Shown: positions 1 to 8,732, counted from the stretch's first letter. The stretch is 36,818 bases of DNA from Alphaproteobacteria bacterium (GCA_009995045.1 JAACQG010000020.1:1-36818); one strand, 5' to 3'. Numbers and translations: made by a program. Notes: generated by a model not told the origin, from the sequence alone.

Positions 1-1295
1 CTTTTATGAGACTTATCCCCGCTCTTTTTATCTTTGCTTTCTGATCCTTCTGGCGCGAAGAGCGTGATAATTTGGGCGCTTGTTCCATGCAATGCTGCGA
101 AGTCTTCTTCTGTGGTAAAGCCATAGGTCTCATCCTGCGTTTTATTTTTGTGATGATCTGAACGAGTGTCAGATGCTAGATGAGAATCACTTTGCAACTC
201 GTGTTCCGTTTCTCGGAATGAGCGCTCAAACTTGATGAACCATAGGAAATTGGCGTTTGAACGATCGCGAATGTCTGAAAAGATCGGGTCATTCATGATC
301 GTTAGGGCATGTTCTGCCAGGTAATTTTTGCCGAAAGGCATTTCGCCCAGCGCAGAAATCAATGTTGGTGTAATGCTTTGCGTCGTATCCTTAAGGTCAA
401 AAACATAGCCTTGGTAATCTGACAACATTTGTTGAATGAGGATTTTGTCTTGTGATCTGCAACGTTCTGATAGGAACCATGCTTCGAATACAGCGGCGGA
501 TGCTTCGCCGTTATTGATTGTGCGGAAATCAAGATATGCTTCACGCGCAAATGCACGACCGAGATCGGCCATGGATGAATTTTCAATGCGCGCCCAAACA
601 TCTTTGCGGCCAGCAAGTTGTAATTCCCATGCCACACGGATCATAGAGACAACCAAATCACAAATTTGTGCACGGTTAATCAAAACCGCGTTGTCAGGAT
701 GGAACATCAATGGGTGGATCAACGCGCCTTGGCGGTGTTGGAAATGACGACGAAGTTCTTGTGTCGCGATTAAAATCTGATCAGCGTCGTTCAACGTTGG
801 ATTGATGAATATTTTTGCATTCTTACGATCATATGCGCCGTTTTCGATTTGCGCATTATAGGCAACATCAACACCATATTGTGCTGCACAGTCTAAATAT
901 GCATTCGCAAGGCGGCTGGTTTTTAATGTTTCAATGAGATCAGCGATATCTGCGTGGCTCTCTTGGGTTTGTGCGAACATAAAGTCTTTGTCTTCCAGGA
1001 ATTTTTCTATTGTTTGTTCTTGTGTGTGATCAGAGCCAGTTGAAAAGTTTTCAAGGGATTCCATCTCATGCTTTAGATTGCGCAATTCATTTTCAAGAAT
1101 TGCAAAATCCGCATCTTCAAAAATGCCCTCGTCTTCTGCGGCGGTATTACTTTCGTAATCCATATAGAAGAGCGGCTGCTCGTCTATGATCGTGCAGATG
1201 ACGGGTTGTGAATTGTTAAGTGTGTAAGCAACACGGCATACTTGCTCTTGTGATTGCTTTTTCCCTGCGTCGAGAATTTCGAAAATATCGCTCAT
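1..1295 (-). CDS. Hypothetical protein, putative metallopeptidase-like (DUF6782-like), C-terminus off the left edge
   Basis: An open frame of 431 codons starts at ATG 1295 (MSDIFEILDAGKK) and runs without a stop to the window edge, so the C-terminus is missing. There is no signal peptide or membrane segment. Residues 60-110 are acidic and probably helical. Residues 125-280 look like the globular part: an asparagine-rich strand (KIFINPTL), then E180-L-R-R-H184 followed by Q186, and further on a helix with an NR.QICDL stretch. This resembles the putative metallopeptidase family that I recall as DUF6782, where an ExxxH-type helix is the presumed metal site; the assignment is from memory and uncertain. 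The tail from about residue 375 is charged and low in complexity. The neighbouring gene on the same strand is over 300 bases upstream, so it probably has its own promoter. The function is unknown. Confidence 0.7.
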   Translation of the reverse strand, partial: MSDIFEILDAGKKQSQEQVCRVAYTLNNSQPVICTIIDEQPLFYMDYESNTAAEDEGIFEDADFAILENELRNLKHEMESLENFSTGSDHTQEQTIEKFLEDKDFMFAQTQESHADIADLIETLKTSRLANAYLDCAAQYGVDVAYNAQIENGAYDRKNAKIFINPTLNDADQILIATQELRRHFQHRQGALIHPLMFHPDNAVLINRAQICDLVVSMIRVAWELQLAGRKDVWARIENSSMADLGRAFAREAYLDFRTINNGEASAAVFEAWFLSERCRSQDKILIQQMLSDYQGYVFDLKDTTQSITPTLISALGEMPFGKNYLAEHALTIMNDPIFSDIRDRSNANFLWFIKFERSFRETEHELQSDSHLASDTRSDHHKNKTQDETYGFTTEEDFAALHGTSAQIITLFAPEGSESKDKKSGDKSHK

Positions 1296-1604
1296 GGTGT
1301 AACCCAAACTCTTTTTGTTTTTAATTTAAAAATGACTGCTCAAATAATTTGCACATCAAATGTGTGCCCCTATGTTTCTAGTATGACTCCAAAGTTCTTA
1401 ACGGAACCTTTCTAAAACACAGAAAAAACAAGGAATTTTGGGGTTTATGGCAATTAATTGCTGTTTTATTTGGAAGTGTAAACAAGAGGTAAATATATAT
1501 TTTACGTAATATTAAAATATATCTCCAATGCCTACAATGCTATGTATTTTTATGGATAATTATTTGTGATGGATATGCGGGTTTTTTGATCACTGGTCTT
1601 GTGA
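1296..1604. other. Gene-free AT-rich stretch between two minus-strand genes
   Basis: No RNA gene or plausible coding frame is visible in these 309 bases. The stretch must hold the promoter of the minus-strand gene that starts at 1295 and the 3' end region of the gene at 1605-2219. A short perfect dyad, CACAT-TTG-ATGTG at 1349-1361, lies about 55 bases upstream of the start codon and could be an operator. A TTATCCATA 9-mer on the minus strand near 1550-1560 is one base from a DnaA box. Neither is convincing alone. Confidence 0.5.
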
Positions 1605-2219
1605 TTATTGACCAAATGCATCGTCAAGAACGGGCATGTCTTCGACAAGAAGCTTCTCATTGTCGAGTGTGATCTGACCCTGAGCATCAATATCGATATC
1701 ACATTGGAAGAGGGAATCTTTAAACATGACTGTCGCCGTTATGAAGAATCCGCCATCGGGTTTTTGATCTGCGATTATTAATGGCAATAGCATTTCACCG
1801 ATTGTTTTTCGGGCAACGGGCGGCGGATCATCGCGCCATCGGATGTCATCAACGCTCTCTGTGATGAGGAAACGCCCGTTTTTGCCGCGCACATGATTAA
1901 AGAAGAACCGCACATAATCGGTGACAGTTTCTTCGTTTAGGGTAATGGGCGCTTCATTGTTTAATTGATAGATCGGCACATTGGTCCAATCCAGAACAAT
2001 ATGGGTGTCAGGTCCGTCAATGGCGTAGCGGCGAATAGGGGGGACACAGGAATAATCCGCGATATCTAAATAACGCAGCCCTTCATAGAAACTCATGCCT
2101 TGCGCCATGATTGTTGTTTCGAGCGCGTCAAAGTTCGACCCGTCAAATAAAGGGTTATATATGTCGAGGAGCGTTGCAGTCTCCTCTAATTCCAGCTTTG
2201 TGAACGCGTCTTGATACAT
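1605..2219 (-). CDS. Conserved hypothetical protein
   Basis: The 204-residue soluble protein has no signal peptide or transmembrane segment. The central block around residues 104-130 (DYVRFFFNHVRGKNGRFLI then TESVDDIRW) is the most distinctive part and looks like a conserved core I have seen in other uncharacterised alphaproteobacterial proteins. The C-terminal third is predicted mixed alpha/beta and ends in an acidic tail. No catalytic motif is evident. It starts at ATG 2219 with no strong ribosome binding site. It points away from hemE, with 428 bases between the two. No function can be given. Confidence 0.75.
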   Translation of the reverse strand: MYQDAFTKLELEETATLLDIYNPLFDGSNFDALETTIMAQGMSFYEGLRYLDIADYSCVPPIRRYAIDGPDTHIVLDWTNVPIYQLNNEAPITLNEETVTDYVRFFFNHVRGKNGRFLITESVDDIRWRDDPPPVARKTIGEMLLPLIIADQKPDGGFFITATVMFKDSLFQCDIDIDAQGQITLDNEKLLVEDMPVLDDAFGQ

Positions 2220-2647
2220 AACAAAGATATTTTTTCTTAGGGTCGAATCGCCCTATTCTTTAATTCCCACATGAGTGTTTTATCATATATCAAAGCGGCG
2301 CGATAGCTCTGTATAAGTATGTGAATGAATTCGTTATGAAAGGTAAGATAAAAGTGGGATTAAGTTATGCCCAATTGATGCTTAATTTTAAATGGGAGTC
2401 TTACACATGGGCATAAGTGAAAATGGTTGGGTGGATGTTATCTGGAGGAATCATTTCGACTCGCCAGAAAATATAGGAAATTTAAATGCTGTTGTTTGTG
2501 GGAAAAAATGGGGGCAATTTTTATACCCGTTTTGCACAGCCCTAATAACTATAAGAATCTTTAAAAATATATAAATAAATATTTAGTATTTCATTTCTCA
2601 TGGTGGCATTGTGCGGTTCTCGGATCAGGAAATTAGGAAGTTTGCAG
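2220..2647. other. Gene-free region upstream of hemE, candidate origin or regulatory region
   Basis: This divergent intergenic region separates minus-strand genes on the left from hemE on the right. It contains two copies of TTATGCCCA in inverted orientation (2365-2373 and 2408-2416), each one base from the DnaA box TTATNCACA. Two further adjacent weak boxes follow (TTATACCCG 2521-2529, TTTTGCACA 2530-2538). A very AT-rich run at about 2552-2599 comes next, just before the hemE ribosome binding site. In Caulobacter and Rickettsia the chromosomal origin lies directly beside hemE. A 60-codon frame at 2392-2574 is not supported as a gene. Confidence 0.45.
2365..2416. repeat. Inverted repeat of DnaA-box-like 9-mers
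   Basis: TTATGCCCA (2365-2373) and its exact reverse complement TGGGCATAA (2408-2416) are separated by 34 bases. Each differs from TTATGCACA by a single base. They may be protein binding sites or the arms of a weak stem. Confidence 0.5.
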
Positions 2648-3673
2648 ATGAAAATTGATAAACCGTTTTTGAAGGTATTGGCTGGTGAAAAGCTAGAGAG
2701 GCCGCCGTTTTGGATGATGAGGCAGGCTGGTCGGTATTTGCCGGAATATAGGAAATTGCGAGCCGAGAAGGGGGGATTTCTGGCGATGGCGATGGATCCG
2801 AAAAGTGCAGCCGAGATCACGATGCAGCCGATCCGCAGGTTCGGGATGGATGCGGCGATTATATTTTCGGATATCCTCACCGTGCCGATGGCGTTGGGGC
2901 AGCATTTGGAATTTGTTGCGGGTGAGGGGCCGAAACTTGGTAAGTTGGATATCGATCGTTTGGAATTTGATGAATCGGTATTGCAGCCAGTTTACGATGC
3001 GCTCTCGGAAACAGCGTCTCAGCTTGGGCATGAGGGATTTGATAAAACGGCGTTGATTGGGTTTTGTGGCGCGCCGTGGACGGTGGCTACCTACATGATC
3101 GAAGGGGGCGGAAGCAAAGATTACGCGAAGGCCAAAACGCTGGCATACGGACAGCCCGAATTGTTTCAAAAATTGATTGATAAATTAACCGATGCAACCG
3201 CGCAGTATTTGATTGGACAGGCCGCCGCAGGAGCAGAAGCATTACAGATTTTCGACAGTTGGGCAGGGGCGCTTGACCCGCATGGATTTCAGTATTGGTC
3301 GATTGAACCGACGAAGAAAATTGTGGCGAAAGTCAAAGCGGTGTATCCAGATATTCCGATTATCGGTTTTCCACGTGGGGCGGCGATGCATTATCCGGCT
3401 TATGCGCGGCAAACTGGGATTGATGCGGTTGCGCTGGATACGTTGATGTGTACCCGTTACGCCGCGGCGAATTTACAATCGTTGATGCCCGTTCAGGGAT
3501 GTCTTGATCCGATGCGGCTTTTGGCGGGCGGTGCTGGTTTGGAAAAAGGCATTCGCAAAATAATTCGGGATTTTTCAGGCGGGCCGCATATATTTAATCT
3601 TGGGCATGGAATCAACAAGGAAACACCGATTGAACATGTTGAGATTTTAACGAAGATTTTGAGAGAAGGTTAA
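2648..3673 (+). CDS. hemE: Uroporphyrinogen decarboxylase HemE
   Basis: HemE decarboxylates the four acetate side chains of uroporphyrinogen III to give coproporphyrinogen III, in the cytoplasm, in the haem pathway. The 341-residue product has the usual family length. It carries the N-terminal signature PPFWMMRQAGRYLPEYR (residues 19-35), with the substrate-binding Arg and the FSDIL segment holding the essential Asp (D75), and the second signature GFCGAPWT. I chose ATG 2648 because AGGAAG lies 7 bases upstream; an in-frame ATG at 2600 has no such site. hemH follows after 4 bases, so the two are cotranscribed. The region upstream is the possible origin of replication. Confidence 0.97.
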   Translation: MKIDKPFLKVLAGEKLERPPFWMMRQAGRYLPEYRKLRAEKGGFLAMAMDPKSAAEITMQPIRRFGMDAAIIFSDILTVPMALGQHLEFVAGEGPKLGKLDIDRLEFDESVLQPVYDALSETASQLGHEGFDKTALIGFCGAPWTVATYMIEGGGSKDYAKAKTLAYGQPELFQKLIDKLTDATAQYLIGQAAAGAEALQIFDSWAGALDPHGFQYWSIEPTKKIVAKVKAVYPDIPIIGFPRGAAMHYPAYARQTGIDAVALDTLMCTRYAAANLQSLMPVQGCLDPMRLLAGGAGLEKGIRKIIRDFSGGPHIFNLGHGINKETPIEHVEILTKILREG

Positions 3674-3677
3674 CGCA

Positions 3678-4787
3678 ATGGCAGACGGTAAGAACGAGAA
3701 AGTTGCGGTTGTTTTATTCAATCTTGGCGGGCCCGATAGCAAGAATGCGATCAAACCGTTTTTGATGAATTTCTTCATGGATAAAAATATCATCAAGCTA
3801 CCCATCCCTTTTCGTTGCTTTCTGGCGGCGTTTATTGCCAATAAGCGTTCCAAGCGTGAAGCGGGAGAGAGTTATGGCGAGCTTGGTGATAAATCACCAC
3901 TTCTTGCCAATACAATGGAACAGGCACAGGCGTTAGAGACATATTTAGCGCAAGATGATTCACTTGGAACAGATGTAAAGTCTGAATTTAAAAGCTTCGT
4001 TGCCATGCGTTATTGGCACCCAATGAGCCCGCAAGTGGTACGTGAGGTGCGTGATTGGGGCGCGGATCGTGTTGTGATTGTGCCGATGTATCCGCAATTT
4101 TCAACCACCACAACATGGTCATCACTGGAGGTATGGAATAAAGCGATGTTTGAGGCAGGTATGAATTTGCCGACATCAATGGTGTGTTGCTATCACGAGA
4201 ATAATGGTTTTGTTCAGGCATCTGCCGAGAATATTAAGATTGAATACGATAAGGCGATTAAAGATGGGTTCGAAGCGCCGCGTGTTTTGTTTTCCGCGCA
4301 TGGCTTGCCGGAAAGCATTATTAAAAGCGGTGATCCGTATCAATGGCAATGCGAGCAAACAGCGGCGGCTATCGCGCGCGCGCTAAACATTGAAAATTTA
4401 GATTGGCAGATTTGTTATCAATCACGGGTGGGGCCGAAGAAATGGATCGGGCCATCGGTGGATGCGGCGCTGGAAAAGGCGGCAGAGGATAAAAAAGCGG
4501 TTGTGATTTATCCGCATGCCTTCACCCAGGAACATGTTGAGACATTGGTTGAGCTGGACATTGAATATCGCGAAGAAGCCGAGAAAATGGGACAGCATGG
4601 ATATTACCGCGCGAAAACTGTTGGCACGCATGAAGTGTTTATAGCGGGTTTAGCGGGTTTGGTTCATGCGCATTACAAACGCGAAAAGATCGAGGCAGAA
4701 GGATTTGACTGCCCGTGTCCTGCACAATTTGGCGAATGTTGTATGCGCATGAATGAACAGGGATTGGCAAATTATCCGAAGGTGTAG
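3678..4787 (+). CDS. hemH: Ferrochelatase HemH
   Basis: Ferrochelatase inserts Fe2+ into protoporphyrin IX, the last step of haem synthesis, at the inner face of the cytoplasmic membrane. The 369-residue product shows FNLGGPDS near the N-terminus, MRYWHP (110-115), the FSAHGLP segment with the metal-binding His (H208), and the EHVETL segment with the paired Glu (E289). The C-terminus carries Cys345, Cys347, Cys354 and Cys355. Some bacterial ferrochelatases, including that of Caulobacter, hold a [2Fe-2S] cluster through C-terminal cysteines, so a cluster is likely here but inferred. It begins 4 bases after the hemE stop codon, and its 3' end overlaps the convergent gene by 16 bases. Confidence 0.97.
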   Translation: MADGKNEKVAVVLFNLGGPDSKNAIKPFLMNFFMDKNIIKLPIPFRCFLAAFIANKRSKREAGESYGELGDKSPLLANTMEQAQALETYLAQDDSLGTDVKSEFKSFVAMRYWHPMSPQVVREVRDWGADRVVIVPMYPQFSTTTTWSSLEVWNKAMFEAGMNLPTSMVCCYHENNGFVQASAENIKIEYDKAIKDGFEAPRVLFSAHGLPESIIKSGDPYQWQCEQTAAAIARALNIENLDWQICYQSRVGPKKWIGPSVDAALEKAAEDKKAVVIYPHAFTQEHVETLVELDIEYREEAEKMGQHGYYRAKTVGTHEVFIAGLAGLVHAHYKREKIEAEGFDCPCPAQFGECCMRMNEQGLANYPKV

Positions 4788-5188
4788 TCCAGATTTTCCA
4801 TTTCGGCTTGGGTTAATAGCAGACGATAGGTTTCGCTTGAAGATGTCTGGTAATTAGGTTTGTCCAGTTCTTCGAGCCCAACAGCGACAAGTCCCGTGAT
4901 TAGAAGCCCTGTAGCAGCTCCTAGACCAGTGCCGCTTGTATAGCCAAGCATTGATCCAGGTATGCTCGTTTTGAATTGGTTGCTTGTGTTAGCAGCAAAA
5001 GCTGCAGTTAGAGTAGCGCCGGCTAGTGATGCTAAACCACCTATAACAGTCATGTCTTGATCTACATTTGATCCTATAGCATTTTGTAAAGTTGCAAGAG
5101 CCGTGGTCAGCGTTAGTGTTCCTGCTGTTGTGACTGCGTAAGCATCTTTAAAAGATTCGCTCAGCGCGCCTAAATGTCTTTCTAGCAT
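4772..5188 (-). CDS. Small hypothetical membrane protein
   Basis: This 138-residue protein is rich in Ala, Thr, Gly and Leu. It has about three hydrophobic segments, near residues 20-38, 46-68 and 86-108, suggesting a small inner-membrane protein; the C-terminal 30 residues are polar. The composition, with GASLAGATLTAA-type small-residue helices, resembles bacteriocin-like or holin-like peptides only superficially, and I recognise no family. The gene sits antisense between hemH and hemJ, with its last 16 bases overlapping the end of hemH. It is probably real because the frame is long and hydrophobically patterned. Confidence 0.55.
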   Translation of the reverse strand: MLERHLGALSESFKDAYAVTTAGTLTLTTALATLQNAIGSNVDQDMTVIGGLASLAGATLTAAFAANTSNQFKTSIPGSMLGYTSGTGLGAATGLLITGLVAVGLEELDKPNYQTSSSETYRLLLTQAEMENLDYTFG

Positions 5189-5297
5189 TGTTTATCTCAT
5201 CTTTACGGATTGTTCGTGCATGACTTAGTACATCTTATATGTTATGTCAATAATAATAATGCTTCATGTTTGCCCAGTTTCGCGGTAGAAGAGCGTT

Positions 5298-5747
5298 ATG
5301 CAAGATTTTCTTTTAAACAATTATGAATGGCTTCGGGCGCTGCATATTATTGCGGTGATATCGTGGATGGCGGGGATGCTCTATTTACCGCGTTTATTTG
5401 TTTACCATGTTGATGCGGAAAAAGGCTCGGTGCAGTCGGAAACATTTAAGGTGATGGAGCGGCGTTTGCTGAAATTCATCATGACGCCGGCGATGATTGT
5501 GGCTTGGGTGTTCGGATTATCAATGCTCTATGCCAATCCGGGTATGATGTCGGGTCAGGGCTGGATGCATGCGAAATTATTGCTTGTTGTGCTGATGTCT
5601 GGTGCGCATGGCATGTTGGCGGCGCATGTTCGCCGATTTGCTAATGATGCAAATGAAAAAGATGCAAAATTCTTTCGTATTATTAATGAAGTTCCGACTG
5701 TATTGATGATTGCTATTGTTATATTGGCCGTCGTACAGCCATTTTAG
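5298..5747 (+). CDS. hemJ: Protoporphyrinogen oxidase HemJ
   Basis: HemJ oxidises protoporphyrinogen IX to protoporphyrin IX in the membrane and replaces HemG/HemY in most Alphaproteobacteria. The 149-residue product has four hydrophobic helices. The first carries ALHIIAVISWMAGMLYLPRLFVYH, whose His (H16) and the following LPRLFVYH block are typical of the family. The second is preceded by the conserved ERRLLKFIMTPAM segment, and the HAKLLLV...HGMLAAHVRRF stretch follows. It lies on the same strand as hemE and hemH but is separated from hemH by about 500 bases containing an antisense gene. It therefore probably has its own promoter in 5189-5297. Confidence 0.93.
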   Translation: MQDFLLNNYEWLRALHIIAVISWMAGMLYLPRLFVYHVDAEKGSVQSETFKVMERRLLKFIMTPAMIVAWVFGLSMLYANPGMMSGQGWMHAKLLLVVLMSGAHGMLAAHVRRFANDANEKDAKFFRIINEVPTVLMIAIVILAVVQPF

Positions 5748-6060
5748 GATTGTATTAAAACCGCAGTTTCATTGGTGTTTTTAAGTATAAGAGTAAGTTA
5801 ATTCGCATAATGCTTGACTTAATGTTATAATTTTGAGTATATGGTCTTGTCTTTAAGTTAATCCTTACATTTTTGGATCGTGTTTAGCCTCTGTTCGGCG
5901 AATTCTCTGGCAAACGGCCTTGGCCATGTCATGTGCGATTTGGATTAGCTTAAATTGATTATTTCAACGTAATATATTTAAACCATTAATATAAAATAAG
6001 AAAATTTTATTCTGGTGCATAGAGCGCCAACACATCCCCCCAATTTACACGAGAATTATT
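5748..6060 (+). other. Long leader/promoter region of rho
   Basis: These 313 bases between hemJ and rho hold no tRNA or convincing coding frame. They are AT-rich, with a C-rich patch (CACATCCCCCC) shortly before the rho start. A promoter-like pair sits at 5814-5843, implying an untranslated leader of more than 200 bases. Long autoregulated leaders are known for rho in Escherichia coli; whether this one works the same way is inference. Confidence 0.5.
5814..5843 (+). promoter_or_regulatory. Possible sigma70-type promoter for rho
   Basis: TTGACT (5814-5819) is followed after 18 bases by TATATG (5838-5843). The -35 match is good and the -10 is fair. A start near 5850 would give a leader of roughly 210 bases before the rho ATG. 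Confidence 0.4.
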
Positions 6061-7317
6061 ATGAATTTACAGGAACTTAAATCCCGTTCACCAGCCGAGC
6101 TTTTAGCCTTTGCAGAAGAGCTTGAGGTGGAAAATTGCAGCACGATGCGCAAACAGGACATGATGTTCGCTATTTTAAAACAGCTTGCCAATCAAAGCGT
6201 TCCGATTTCGGGCGTTGGTGTTTTGGAAGTTTTGCAAGACGGTTTTGGTTTCTTGCGATCAGCGGAAGAAAATTACCTTCCCGGGCCGGATGATATATAC
6301 GTCTCTCCATCACAAGTGCGTCGTTTCGGTCTTCGTACCGGTGATATTGTAGAGGGACAAATTCGTGCACCAAAAGATTCCGAGCGTTATTTTGCGCTGC
6401 TTCATGTTGGTTCGATCAATAATGAAACACCTGATAAAATCCGTCATCGTATTAACTTTGATAACCTGACGCCGCTTTATCCTGAGCGTAAGATCAATCT
6501 CGAGATTGATGATCCTACGGTAAAGAATAATGTGCAGCGCGTGATTGAATTGACATCACCTATTGGTTTTGGTCAGCGAGCGCTCATTGTTGCGCCGCCG
6601 CGTACGGGTAAAACCGTGATGCTTCAGGAGGTTGCGAAATCTATCACTGCCAACCATCCCGATGCATATTTGATTGTTCTTCTTATTGATGAACGTCCGG
6701 AAGAAGTGACCGATATGGCGCGCAGCGTGCGCGGTGAAGTTGTGTCTTCGACATTCGATGAACCCGCAAGCCGTCATGTTCAAGTAGCGGAAATGGTCAT
6801 GGAAAAGGCAAAACGCCTTGTTGAACAACGCCGCGATGTAGTGATCTTGCTCGATTCTATTACGCGTCTTGCGCGTGCTTATAACACTGTTGTTCCTTCA
6901 TCTGGTAAAGTTCTGACCGGTGGTGTGGATGCGAATGCGCTTCAACGTCCTAAACGTTTCTTTGGTGCGGCGCGTAATGTTGAGCAAGGTGGTTCATTGA
7001 CCATCATTGCAACCGCGTTGATTGATACGGGATCGCGTATGGATGAGGTTATCTTTGAAGAGTTTAAAGGAACTGGTAACTCTGAGATTGTGCTTGATCG
7101 TAAAATCTCTGATAAGCGCGTCTTCCCGGCGATTGATATTCAAAAATCAGGGACGCGTAAGGAAGAGTTGCTTGTCGATAAAGATACATTGCAGAAAATG
7201 TGGGTTCTTCGTCGTATTCTTAACCCGATGGGTACGGTTGACGCCGTAGAATTCCTTCTTGGTAAGATGAAAGAAACCAAGAATAACAATGAATTCTTTA
7301 ACGGCATGAACCAATAA
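6061..7317 (+). CDS. rho: Transcription termination factor Rho
   Basis: Rho is the hexameric RNA-dependent ATPase that ends transcription of untranslated RNA. The 418-residue protein matches the usual length. Residues 1-45 are the helical N-terminal domain. Residues 50-120 form the cold-shock-like primary RNA site ([25 protein letters not shown]). The motor domain has the Walker A segment APPRTGKT (178-185), Walker B VILLD (261-265) and the R-loop region [20 protein letters not shown]. The start ATG 6061 follows a GAGAA site. Its stop is 8 bases from the end of the convergent CBS gene. Position next to hemJ and upstream of mnmE is the alphaproteobacterial arrangement. Confidence 0.98.
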   Translation: MNLQELKSRSPAELLAFAEELEVENCSTMRKQDMMFAILKQLANQSVPISGVGVLEVLQDGFGFLRSAEENYLPGPDDIYVSPSQVRRFGLRTGDIVEGQIRAPKDSERYFALLHVGSINNETPDKIRHRINFDNLTPLYPERKINLEIDDPTVKNNVQRVIELTSPIGFGQRALIVAPPRTGKTVMLQEVAKSITANHPDAYLIVLLIDERPEEVTDMARSVRGEVVSSTFDEPASRHVQVAEMVMEKAKRLVEQRRDVVILLDSITRLARAYNTVVPSSGKVLTGGVDANALQRPKRFFGAARNVEQGGSLTIIATALIDTGSRMDEVIFEEFKGTGNSEIVLDRKISDKRVFPAIDIQKSGTRKEELLVDKDTLQKMWVLRRILNPMGTVDAVEFLLGKMKETKNNNEFFNGMNQ

Positions 7318-7325
7318 TATTTGGT

Positions 7326-7841
7326 TTAGATCATTACCTGAAAAATAATAAATAATATAATCGTGTAGAGCAGGATTGCGGATGCGATTGCGAATGGTGT
7401 TGAACGCCCTGCGGATATCTCTGCTTTTGATGTGCTGGTAAAGCGTGAGAGTACATCGGTCATTGTGAACGCAACGAAGTCGCCCTGGCTGAGCATTCCT
7501 AGAATATTTTGCTGTTCATCGACAACGGGCATGTGACGGAATCGTCCTTGGCTCATGCGTCTGAGGCAATCAATGACTTTGTCGTCAACGAGCGCGGTCT
7601 TTACGTTGCTCGTCATATAATCTCTGACCTTTATCTTTTTGACATCAAGCCCTTTTGCGGCAATCTTTCTCAAAACATCACGCTCAGTGAATACACCGGA
7701 GAGTTTATCTTTTTTTGTGATAAGCGCAGCGCCATAATTTTTTTCGGCCATGCCCGCGATGACGTCGGCCACAGATGTGGACTCCTCAAACGTAAGAACT
7801 TCTGATTTATCTTTGAACTCAGGCATGTCGCTTATTTTCAT
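7326..7841 (-). CDS. CBS-domain protein with C-terminal membrane anchor
   Basis: The 171-residue protein contains a tandem pair of CBS domains, at about residues 15-68 (ending in GVFTERDVLRKIAAKG) and 75-130 (RRMSQGRFRHMPVVDEQQNILGMLSQGDF). Such a pair forms a Bateman module that usually binds adenine nucleotides. Residues 148-170 are strongly hydrophobic and end the protein, making it a likely tail-anchored or single-pass membrane protein, which is less common for stand-alone CBS pairs. It converges on rho with only 8 bases between them. The ligand and partner are unknown. Confidence 0.88.
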   Translation of the reverse strand: MKISDMPEFKDKSEVLTFEESTSVADVIAGMAEKNYGAALITKKDKLSGVFTERDVLRKIAAKGLDVKKIKVRDYMTSNVKTALVDDKVIDCLRRMSQGRFRHMPVVDEQQNILGMLSQGDFVAFTMTDVLSRFTSTSKAEISAGRSTPFAIASAILLYTIILFIIFQVMI

Positions 7842-8122
7842 TTGTAATCCCTTTTTTATTTATATTTATTCTTTAATATACAAATAGATCAGCGCCGAAC
7901 AAAGTCAAAATTGATGCCTATAATGGTATGTGCGGCTTTGCGGATGATAGATAAAATTCAAACTAAATTTTCTTCTTAATCTATTGAAATTCCACGTAAA
8001 TTTGAAACGATAATGGTTGCTATCTTGGCAATAGATATGATCTTATAGGTATATAAGGTTTGTTATGTAAATTATATTTACCTCTAACAAGATAAAAAAA
8101 CTATAGTGGTTAGGTTATTATT
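7842..8122. other. Divergent intergenic region, AT-rich
   Basis: These 281 bases must hold the promoters of the CBS gene (minus) and the secreted protein gene (plus). I see A/T-rich tracts and no RNA gene. A TTGGCA at 8025-8030 with TATATA at 8050-8055 is a poorly spaced promoter candidate for the plus-strand gene. Confidence 0.35.
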
Positions 8123-8638
8123 GTGAACACCATCCGTATCAACATTGGCAAGCGTGCTGCAAAAGGTCTTAAGACTTGCGCCGTTGCTATTTCACTTCTT
8201 ACTCTTGTTTCAACAGGAACATCTTTTGCGTTTACCACATTTGATGGTTACCAAGATGCCCTGCCTCTGAAAGCGAAAACTGTGTCTCTTGGGCCAGCTT
8301 TTCAAAACTCACCCTCCTCGACCGTGACGGATTCTTGCCTTCCTCTGCTCAAATCCTTCCAAAAGACCCCCTCAAAGTCTGTCATTGATCGAAACCAGCG
8401 CTCAGCTGGAAAACTAGCAGCTCTCGGCCTGATATTTGGTGTGCGATATGCCCTCACGCCACCAATTGGTACTCCCGCCAACAAGGTCGAAACTGGTGAA
8501 AGTCTCAATGGCTCCTATGATGTTTGGCATCAAAAAGGATCTTCGTTGACGCAAAATGATCGCTCTGCTCAAGCGATTGGCGCTTACCGCGCGTGTCAAA
8601 AGAAGCAAGCCCTGGCCGAAAATGGCAACTTTTACTAA
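8123..8638 (+). CDS. Small secreted or periplasmic hypothetical protein
   Basis: The 171-residue frame begins with GTG at 8123. It has a basic N-region (KRAAKGLKT), a hydrophobic core (VAISLLTLVSTGTSFAF) and a likely signal-peptidase site near residue 36. The mature part is polar, with two cysteines (in DSCLPLL and YRACQKKQ) that could form a disulphide. I recognise no family. A strong intrinsic terminator follows directly downstream, which supports a monocistronic transcript and a real gene. Confidence 0.65.
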   Translation: MNTIRINIGKRAAKGLKTCAVAISLLTLVSTGTSFAFTTFDGYQDALPLKAKTVSLGPAFQNSPSSTVTDSCLPLLKSFQKTPSKSVIDRNQRSAGKLAALGLIFGVRYALTPPIGTPANKVETGESLNGSYDVWHQKGSSLTQNDRSAQAIGAYRACQKKQALAENGNFY

Positions 8639-8668
8639 GCTGTAAGAAACGATGTCCCTCACGTCACT

Positions 8669-8718
8669 GGTCGTCTCACGAAACCTTACGGTTTTCCTGA
8701 GACGGCCATTTCTTTTTT
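8669..8718 (+). terminator. Rho-independent terminator after the secreted protein gene
   Basis: A 10-base-pair stem (GGTCGTCTCA with TGAGACGGCC, one G-T pair) encloses a second nested stem (CGAAACC with GGTTTTC). A T-rich run ending in TTTTTT (to 8718) follows. It lies 30 bases past the stop codon at 8638. It may also serve the convergent hydrolase gene. Confidence 0.85.
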
Positions 8719-8732
8719 AGTGTGTGCGTTGT

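Noticed and set aside
359-747. Short frames of 92 and 103 codons on both strands near the left edge
   Set aside because: Both lie inside the 431-codon frame that is open to the window edge, which has protein-like composition; they are shadows.
2440-2470. TTCGACTC stretch as part of a tRNA
   Set aside because: No acceptor stem, anticodon arm or overall cloverleaf can be drawn around it.
2392-2574. A 60-codon plus-strand frame upstream of hemE
   Set aside because: It has no ribosome binding site, an unremarkable composition, and lies in a region better explained as regulatory or origin DNA.
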